NCBI GenBank assembly: GCA_900769345.1
Contig: CAAGGJ010000106.1
Location: forward strand, 1 to 12,039
Source of the DNA: Bacteroidales bacterium
Lineage (GTDB): Bacteria > Bacteroidota > Bacteroidia > Bacteroidales > Muribaculaceae
DNA: 12,039 bases
Direction of reading: 5' to 3'
In this document: positions 8,336-12,039 of the stretch, piece by piece
Numbering within the stretch: the stretch's first letter is position 1
Layout: every line of letters starts with the position of its first letter
The notes under the pieces: model-generated
Told to the model about the DNA's origin: nothing
The model's input: the letters and a program-made list of their open reading frames with translations, nothing else
Databases searched by the model: none
Program-made: the position numbers and the translations under genes

Positions 8336-8360
8336 GTTCGGCAATTTTCAATTGCCGAAC
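8336..8360. repeat. Perfect 11-base inverted repeat with 3-base loop
   Basis: GTTCGGCAATT (8336-8346) and AATTGCCGAAC (8350-8360) pair perfectly around TTC. It lies about 40 bases after the stop of the C11-peptidase gene and directly upstream of the candidate recJ -7 box. No T-tract follows in either direction, so it is not a standard intrinsic terminator. A competing 7-base pairing also exists: AATGTTC (8333-8339) with GAACATT (8374-8380). It may be an operator, a processing or 3'-end stabilising hairpin, or a weak terminator. Confidence 0.7.
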
Positions 8361-8401
8361 GACATGTTTTAATGAACATTAATAAAGTTTTTTTGATATT
8401 T

Positions 8402-9556
8402 TTATCGATACAGCCTTTTATACCATTCAAGTTGCTTATACGCCATCTCATTTCGGGCGGTGCTACTGCCCATAACATAGGTCGACAAACCTGAGAAATT
8501 TTCGCTATCGATTACAATCGAATTGAGAAATTTTGGAGTGGCGGCTTTGTATACTATAGCATCGTTGTAGGCATCGCATAGGCGAGAATATTGGCTAATG
8601 TCGGCTATTTGATTATACACTTGCAGAAAATCGAAGAAAAAACGGTTATTCGAGCTGTTGTAGCAAAGCAAATTTCGAGTATCTACATCTTTATCGGCAA
8701 TAGAGATTTCTTCGCACGCCTTTGCCACAGGCTCGAGTTTGCTACAGTCAACCATTGTAATAGTGACTGAGCGATATTCTCCACTTTGGTTGTTATAGCA
8801 GTTATACATATTCTTGCAGGCTTGCAGCAAATTGGCCTCCGGTTCAAAAAAGCAAGGCACATTTTGGTCATAAGGCATTCCGTAAGAAAGAGTCTCAGTA
8901 GGTGAGCCTATGAAATAGCGAGTGTCGTTGCGCAGCTCATAAGCCACCTCGATAGTGCCCATATAGCAAACATCGGCCCAAATGAAGTGAAACATACCGT
9001 TAGGTATGGCATAAGCGAGCGAATCGATTTGCATAGTCTCGCCGGAGTCATCGCCAAAGCCGTCCAAACGGCGCGAGCGTGTGGTTGTTTCTTCTTGAGT
9101 AGTCGATCGAGTAAATGCCCAAGCCACAGAATGAGACCAAAGCACAAGTCCATATTCCTTAGCAGGAGCCAGCTGCTTTACATCGGCAAGCACTTGCGAA
9201 AAGCGTTTGGTGGTAAGCGACATCTTGGTGCTCTTGCCGTAATTTTTTAGCAGATGTGTCTCCACCTTACCATTGCTGCGAAGCATCTCCACGAGTTTTG
9301 CTTCAGTGTCGCTTGTACTCACTCTATAGAGCAACAGACGACAATTATTAATGTCGCAGCTATTCAGTGCTCTGGTGATTTCATCCACATCATATACATC
9401 GTAACCATTTAGTGAGTTGGTGGCAACCATATATATTAATATGGTGCGACGAGTAGGTTCCGATGGATTAGGTTCATCTTTACTGCACGAAGCAAGAGTA
9501 GCAAATACGCTTGCCACCACAGTCAAAAGCATTATTTTGAGCGCAATTTTTGTCAT
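8402..9556 (-). CDS. Clostripain-family (peptidase C11) lipoprotein
   Basis: A 384-residue protein with a lipoprotein signal peptide: a hydrophobic stretch ending in the lipobox LASC with Cys24 as the lipidated residue, then a Ser/Pro/Glu linker. It should be membrane-anchored on the periplasmic or outer face. The core has the clostripain fold signatures: RTILIYMVATNSLN (37-50), the histidine motif LWSHSVAW (His142) and the nucleophile motif DVCYMGTIEVAYELRN (Cys197). The dyad is intact and corresponds to His133 and Cys179 of the Parabacteroides merdae C11 enzyme PmC11. The usual glycine-rich sequence after the histidine (HGxGW) is replaced by HSVAW, so activity or specificity may differ. Family members cleave after basic residues; whether this one does is unknown. 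It appears monocistronic and is divergent from the TPR gene at 9650. No clear intrinsic terminator follows it. Confidence 0.9.
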   Translation of the reverse strand: MTKIALKIMLLTVVASVFATLASCSKDEPNPSEPTRRTILIYMVATNSLNGYDVYDVDEITRALNSCDINNCRLLLYRVSTSDTEAKLVEMLRSNGKVETHLLKNYGKSTKMSLTTKRFSQVLADVKQLAPAKEYGLVLWSHSVAWAFTRSTTQEETTTRSRRLDGFGDDSGETMQIDSLAYAIPNGMFHFIWADVCYMGTIEVAYELRNDTRYFIGSPTETLSYGMPYDQNVPCFFEPEANLLQACKNMYNCYNNQSGEYRSVTITMVDCSKLEPVAKACEEISIADKDVDTRNLLCYNSSNNRFFFDFLQVYNQIADISQYSRLCDAYNDAIVYKAATPKFLNSIVIDSENFSGLSTYVMGSSTARNEMAYKQLEWYKRLYR

Positions 9557-9585
9557 TATTCTACTGGTGATTGTATTATAATCTA

Positions 9586-9602
9586 CAAAATTAGCAAAAT
9601 TA
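9586..9602 (-). promoter_or_regulatory. Candidate promoter for C11 lipoprotein gene (two -7 boxes)
   Basis: On the minus strand TAATTTTG, a match to TAnnTTTG, occurs twice, at 9602-9595 and 9593-9586, with start positions 9 bases apart. No good -33 TTTG lies at standard spacing; the nearest is a TTG 15 bases upstream of the first box. The boxes overlap the inverted repeat at 9590-9609. Confidence 0.4.
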
Positions 9603-9609
9603 TGCTAAT
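9590..9609. repeat. Inverted repeat ATTAGCA/TGCTAAT in divergent promoter region
   Basis: ATTAGCA (9590-9596) and TGCTAAT (9603-9609) form a symmetric site with a 6-base centre, midway between the divergent genes starting at 9556 and 9650. Its location over the minus-strand -7 boxes would suit an operator. The same TGCTAAT heptamer occurs twice upstream of recJ (8202 and 8222). Confidence 0.4.
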
Positions 9610-9637
9610 CAGGAAATCAAGTTATCTAAAATAAGCT

Positions 9638-9645
9638 TAACTTTG
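9638..9645 (+). promoter_or_regulatory. -7 box 4 bases before the TPR gene start
   Basis: TAACTTTG matches TAnnTTTG and ends only 4 bases before the ATG at 9650. If it is the real promoter, the mRNA would start at or beside the ATG and be leaderless. There is no -33 TTTG at standard spacing. The alternative is an unrecognised promoter further upstream in the 93-base divergent region. Confidence 0.35.
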
Positions 9646-9649
9646 CGCT

Positions 9650-10480
9650 ATGATACGAATAATATTAGGAACCCTACTACTCATTATAGCAATTGCAAGT
9701 GCCACATCGGTGCGTGCTCAGTCGGTCTATTACAATTATATCGACACAGCTGAGATAAAGATTAAAGCCCAAAACTGGCTTCAAGCCGAGCGCTATATTC
9801 TCCTGGCACTAAAGGCCGAACCGGCCAACAAAAACAATTCGCTGCTTATCAGTAATTTAGCCACCGTGCAGCGCAATCAAAAAAAATACATCGAAGCTCT
9901 CAAAAACTACGATTTGGCATTGACAATGACGCCAAAATCGGTGACTCTATTAAAAAACCGAGCATCGCTTTATCTTGAAATCGATAGCTTGAGCCATGCC
10001 TATATGGACTACGAAAAAGTAACGCTTCTCGACCGAGAAGATATGGAATCACGCTATTACCATGGTCTTATTGCACTCCGAAAAGGTCAAATAGATGTGG
10101 CAAAAGCCGATTTTGGCGACTTACTGCGCATCAATCCCTATTCACCATATACCAAGGAAGCGCAAGCCACTCTCCAAAAGACGTTAGGCAATTACGAAGA
10201 GGCTATTGAATACTACTCCGACCTTATCAAGATGCAGGAAACACCATCATATCACACTTTGCTCAATCGTGCCGAGTGTTATCTCGAAATCAAAAAGCTC
10301 AACGAGGCTGAAACCGACATCAAACATGCCTTAGCCAAAGCACCCAACGAGGCATACCTATATGTTTTGCGCGCTCGCCTTAACAAATTACGTCATCTCA
10401 ATGGTGATATGGAACGCGACATACAACTCGCTATGAAATACGGAATTAGTCGGGAAATGGCACTTTTCTTCATAAAATAG
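9650..10480 (+). CDS. Secreted tetratricopeptide repeat protein
   Basis: A 276-residue protein with a signal peptide (MIRIILGTLLLIIAIASATSVRA; likely cleavage after residue 23, VRA before Gln). The start at 9650 is needed to keep this signal. The rest is almost entirely TPR: units at about 33-58, 64-97, 99-131, 134-164, 169-200, 203-232 and 236-266, with typical positions such as NYEEAIEYYSDLIKM, AYMDYEKVTLLD and NEAETDIKHALAKAPNEA. There is no catalytic domain. It is likely a periplasmic scaffold. It is followed after 60 bases by the HU-CCDC81/SPOR gene on the same strand, which suggests a functional link, possibly at the cell wall or division site. It is not closely similar to the TPR protein downstream of gyrA. 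Specific function unknown. Confidence 0.88.
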   Translation: MIRIILGTLLLIIAIASATSVRAQSVYYNYIDTAEIKIKAQNWLQAERYILLALKAEPANKNNSLLISNLATVQRNQKKYIEALKNYDLALTMTPKSVTLLKNRASLYLEIDSLSHAYMDYEKVTLLDREDMESRYYHGLIALRKGQIDVAKADFGDLLRINPYSPYTKEAQATLQKTLGNYEEAIEYYSDLIKMQETPSYHTLLNRAECYLEIKKLNEAETDIKHALAKAPNEAYLYVLRARLNKLRHLNGDMERDIQLAMKYGISREMALFFIK

Positions 10481-10502
10481 TTTGAAGCAAAATGCTTTTT
10501 TG

Positions 10503-10534
10503 TTTGGCAGTGTGCAATTTTTTGAGTAATTTTG
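10503..10534 (+). promoter_or_regulatory. Strong-consensus Bacteroidetes promoter abutting the HU/SPOR gene start
   Basis: TTTG (10503-10506), a 20-base spacer, then TAATTTTG (10527-10534): both elements match the Bacteroidetes -33/-7 consensus. The -7 box ends 6 bases before the ATG at 10541, so transcription would begin at about the start codon. It would give the second gene of the pair its own promoter in addition to read-through from the TPR gene. Confidence 0.5.
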
Positions 10535-10540
10535 TTAACG

Positions 10541-11566
10541 ATGACTAATATAGCACTACATATAGAATATTTACTATCCAAGCAAGATTGCGTAATCTTG
10601 CCGGGATGGGGTGCATTTATTTCTCATCACTCGCGAGCATTCTCGTTTGAGGACTCTTGTCAGTTCAAGCGACCTAACAAGCACATTTCATTCAATCAAG
10701 TTCTCAATCATAACGATGGGATGTTGGCACACTCCATTATTCGCCGCGATGGTGTAACTTATGAGGTTGCAAATAAGCAAATTGCCGATTTTGTGGCATC
10801 GCTCAAAAAACAGATTGAGGTAGACGGCACATTAGCTCTTGGCAGAATAGGCTGCTTCAAGAGCAACGAAGATGCGATAGTGTTTGAGCCGTATAACAAT
10901 GCCAATGCTTGCGATTATAACTTTGGGTTGTCAGACTTGAATATTATGACGCTCGGTCAATTGATGCAAAAAGAAGTTGCATCTGGCGAAAGCCAAAGCG
11001 ACAATGCCGACCACACTATCATCACACCGACATTAGGCAAGAAGTTCATACAGATTGCTGCTTCGATTGTAGTTCTGTTGTGTATGACATTTATGCTTTC
11101 CACACCTCTTAACTACGATTCGCAAGCCGACTATGCAGCTATCAATACTTCTCTCAAGGTTCGTTCGGCAGCCAATAATTCGGTTCAACATTATAAAGAT
11201 GCAAATCTCACAATAGCTTTACCTGCAACCGAGTTGCAACATGCAGAGATGGCCGAACCGGCTAACGACGGCGAGTCGCAAGCGGTTATTACCGAAAAAT
11301 CGGCATCAAAGACGTCAAAATCAGAAGCACAAACTACAGTGGAGATTCCGCATAACTCCAACGGAGTTTATTATCTGATAGTTTCATCGCTCGAAACTCG
11401 CGCTCAAGCCGAAAAGTTTGTGGCACAACACCACGACGATTTGCGAATACTTGAGTGTGATGGTCGTTATCGCATCTATGCTGCACAAAGCAATTCGCAT
11501 AAGACTCTCTCTGCCGCCGCGAAGCAGTTGCAAAGTCGCTATCCCGGATGCTGGATTCTTCGATAA
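10541..11566 (+). CDS. HU-CCDC81-like domain, transmembrane and SPOR domain protein
   Basis: A 341-residue protein. Residues 1-130 match the bacterial HU-CCDC81 pair I know from Bacteroidetes: HIEYLLSKQDCVILPGWGAFI (7-27) and FNQVLNHNDGMLAHSIIRRDG (51-71) are the hallmark stretches, and EVDGTLALGRIGCFK (93-107) the second. One transmembrane helix lies at about 168-190. A low-complexity Ser/Ala/Glu linker follows. Residues 274-341 form a SPOR domain (YYLIVSSLETRAQAEKFV to the C-terminal CWILR). SPOR domains bind peptidoglycan glycan strands lacking stem peptides, typically at the septum. Predicted topology: HU-like domain in the cytoplasm, SPOR in the periplasm. I chose ATG 10541 over the in-frame TTG at 10532, because related proteins start just before the HIEYLL-type motif. 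It ends 22 bases before an intron insertion. Confidence 0.9.
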   Translation: MTNIALHIEYLLSKQDCVILPGWGAFISHHSRAFSFEDSCQFKRPNKHISFNQVLNHNDGMLAHSIIRRDGVTYEVANKQIADFVASLKKQIEVDGTLALGRIGCFKSNEDAIVFEPYNNANACDYNFGLSDLNIMTLGQLMQKEVASGESQSDNADHTIITPTLGKKFIQIAASIVVLLCMTFMLSTPLNYDSQADYAAINTSLKVRSAANNSVQHYKDANLTIALPATELQHAEMAEPANDGESQAVITEKSASKTSKSEAQTTVEIPHNSNGVYYLIVSSLETRAQAEKFVAQHHDDLRILECDGRYRIYAAQSNSHKTLSAAAKQLQSRYPGCWILR

Positions 11567-11580
11567 GCAGATTTTTTTTT
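11559..11580 (+). terminator. Weak possible terminator, run of nine T
   Basis: Nine consecutive T (11572-11580) follow the stop codon of the SPOR gene, preceded only by a 4-pair TGCT/AGCA stem with a 13-base loop. The T-run is suggestive but the stem is poor. The intron 3' boundary is 9 bases further on. Confidence 0.3.
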
Positions 11581-11653
11581 GATACATAATCGAGTAGGAG
11601 GTAAACGCTAATAATAGGCTTTATCTCCTACTTTCACGTTTACCGACCTCTCA

Positions 11654-11687
11654 CACCACCGTACGTGCCGTTCGGCATACGGCGGTT
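11654..11687 (-). ncRNA. Group II intron domain V hairpin
   Basis: A 34-base hairpin on the minus strand: ACCGCCGTATGCC, the tetraloop GAAC, then GGCACGTACGGTGGT, with the characteristic two-base bulge. This is the catalytic core of the ribozyme, which binds the active-site metals for splicing. The sequence is intact, so the intron could be splicing-competent if the rest is whole. Confidence 0.85.
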
Positions 11688-11688
11688 C

Positions 11689-12039
11689 CTATTTTGGATT
11701 CCATTTGAGATATGCGTCCGTCAAGACCATGTAGCCTTGCTTGCGCAGCTTTGTATTGTCTATTGCGACATTCAACACTGGGCTTCCTGCTATGCGCCAA
11801 TAAGCCAAGCGGCTGTTTCCCCATTGATAGGCTTGCCATGAAGCTATGCCGCATTTTATGAGGTTAGCCACTTTCGTCTTTGGCTTCTTCCAAGCTTTCC
11901 ATATACACATGCGTATACGCCGCCTTAACCATTCATCGGTTTCAAGGCAGAGACGCTTCATGTTGGCAAGGTGATAATATCCCACCCATCCCTCAATGTA
12001 CTCTTTCAGTTTCCGCTTCCTCTTCTCATACCCCCCAAC
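11689..12039 (-). CDS. ltrA: Group II intron-encoded reverse transcriptase/maturase, C-terminal part
   Basis: The frame is open from the right window edge to the TAG at 11689: 116 residues of a longer protein whose N-terminal reverse-transcriptase domain is outside the window. The visible part is the thumb/maturase (domain X) region: EYIEGWVGYYHLANMK, DEWLRRRIRMCIWKAWKKPK, then SWQAYQWGN and YWRIAGSPVLN. It ends in AYLKWNPK with no HNH endonuclease domain, so this intron is probably of a type that moves without second-strand cleavage by its own protein. The maturase binds its intron RNA to aid splicing and, with the RT domain, mobility. The short GTG-started frame at 11985 is only an internal part of this protein. 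The symbol is the generic family name. Confidence 0.88.
   Translation of the reverse strand, partial: VGGYEKRKRKLKEYIEGWVGYYHLANMKRLCLETDEWLRRRIRMCIWKAWKKPKTKVANLIKCGIASWQAYQWGNSRLAYWRIAGSPVLNVAIDNTKLRKQGYMVLTDAYLKWNPK

Larger units (their letters stand above)
11589..12039 (-). mobile_element. Group II intron, 3' part (maturase C-terminus, domains V and VI), truncated by window edge
   Basis: On the minus strand the maturase reading frame ends at 11689 and is directly followed by domain V (11654-11687) and domain VI. Domain VI has an outer stem GTAAACG/CGTTTAC and ends in CTACTCGAT, a 3' end I know from Bacteroidetes introns and one fitting the AY rule. The intron therefore ends at 11589; the A at 11595, seven bases from the end, is the probable branch point. 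The element extends beyond the right edge. It lies downstream of the SPOR gene on the opposite strand, 22 bases after its stop. Confidence 0.88.

Noticed and set aside
8336..8360. Perfect inverted repeat as a normal intrinsic terminator of the C11 gene
   Set aside because: No T-tract follows on the minus strand (ACATTGCG comes next), so it is listed as a repeat of uncertain role.
8288..8494. 68-codon plus-strand frame across the recJ upstream region
   Set aside because: It runs antisense into the end of the C11 gene, has no promoter or family resemblance, and contains the 8336-8360 inverted repeat.
10532..10540. Upstream TTG start for the HU/SPOR protein
   Set aside because: It overlaps the -7 box, and the ATG three codons later gives the normal N-terminus.
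1..12039. Window as a closed 12-kb circular element with one intron spanning the junction
   Set aside because: Intron orientation would allow it, but joining the ends would leave a 553-base intron lacking most of its ribozyme and maturase, and gyrA and recJ are chromosomal housekeeping genes. Two intron copies or a contig break fit better.

Overview
The window looks like a chromosomal segment from a member of the Bacteroidales, possibly a gut Muribaculaceae- or Bacteroides-type organism; the family-level guess is weak. Evidence for the order: promoter-like elements of the Bacteroidetes type (TAnnTTTG at -7) before several genes, no convincing Shine-Dalgarno sequences, a GyrA with a Bacteroidetes-style QNRGGVG box, and an HU-CCDC81/SPOR protein, an architecture largely confined to Bacteroidetes.

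Layout, left to right. Positions 1-102 are the 5' end (domain I) of a group II intron on the minus strand that runs off the left edge. A bidirectional terminator hairpin (120-149) and a roughly 240-base leader with a promoter follow. Then comes a plus-strand pair: gyrA (394-2943) and a secreted TPR protein (3007-4254). They converge on a minus-strand recJ-recQ operon (recQ 4378-6297, recJ 6272-8026, overlapping by 26 bases) and share with it a bidirectional terminator at 4295-4322. A 375-base non-coding stretch (8027-8401) carries several small repeats and a candidate recJ promoter. Upstream lies a minus-strand lipoprotein of the clostripain (C11) cysteine-peptidase family (8402-9556). It is divergent, across 93 bases, from a plus-strand pair: a secreted TPR protein (9650-10480) and an HU-CCDC81/transmembrane/SPOR protein (10541-11566). 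The right edge (11589-12039) is the 3' end of a second minus-strand group II intron, with the C-terminus of its maturase, domain V, domain VI and the splice site.

Functionally, gyrA, recJ and recQ form a DNA topology and repair cluster: GyrA sets supercoiling, and RecQ unwinding plus RecJ 5'-3' single-strand digestion is the classic RecFOR-pathway pair. The right half is envelope-associated: a lipoprotein peptidase homologue, a periplasmic TPR protein, and a membrane protein that may join a DNA-binding-like cytoplasmic domain to a peptidoglycan-binding periplasmic domain.

No CRISPR array, tRNA, rRNA, defence island or phage module is visible. The most notable points are the two same-orientation intron ends bounding the window, the nucleoid-to-wall architecture of the HU/SPOR protein, -7 boxes placed so close to two start codons that leaderless mRNAs are predicted, the rearranged C-terminal half of RecQ, and the repeat-rich recJ upstream region. 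None of these amounts to a clearly new biological system.
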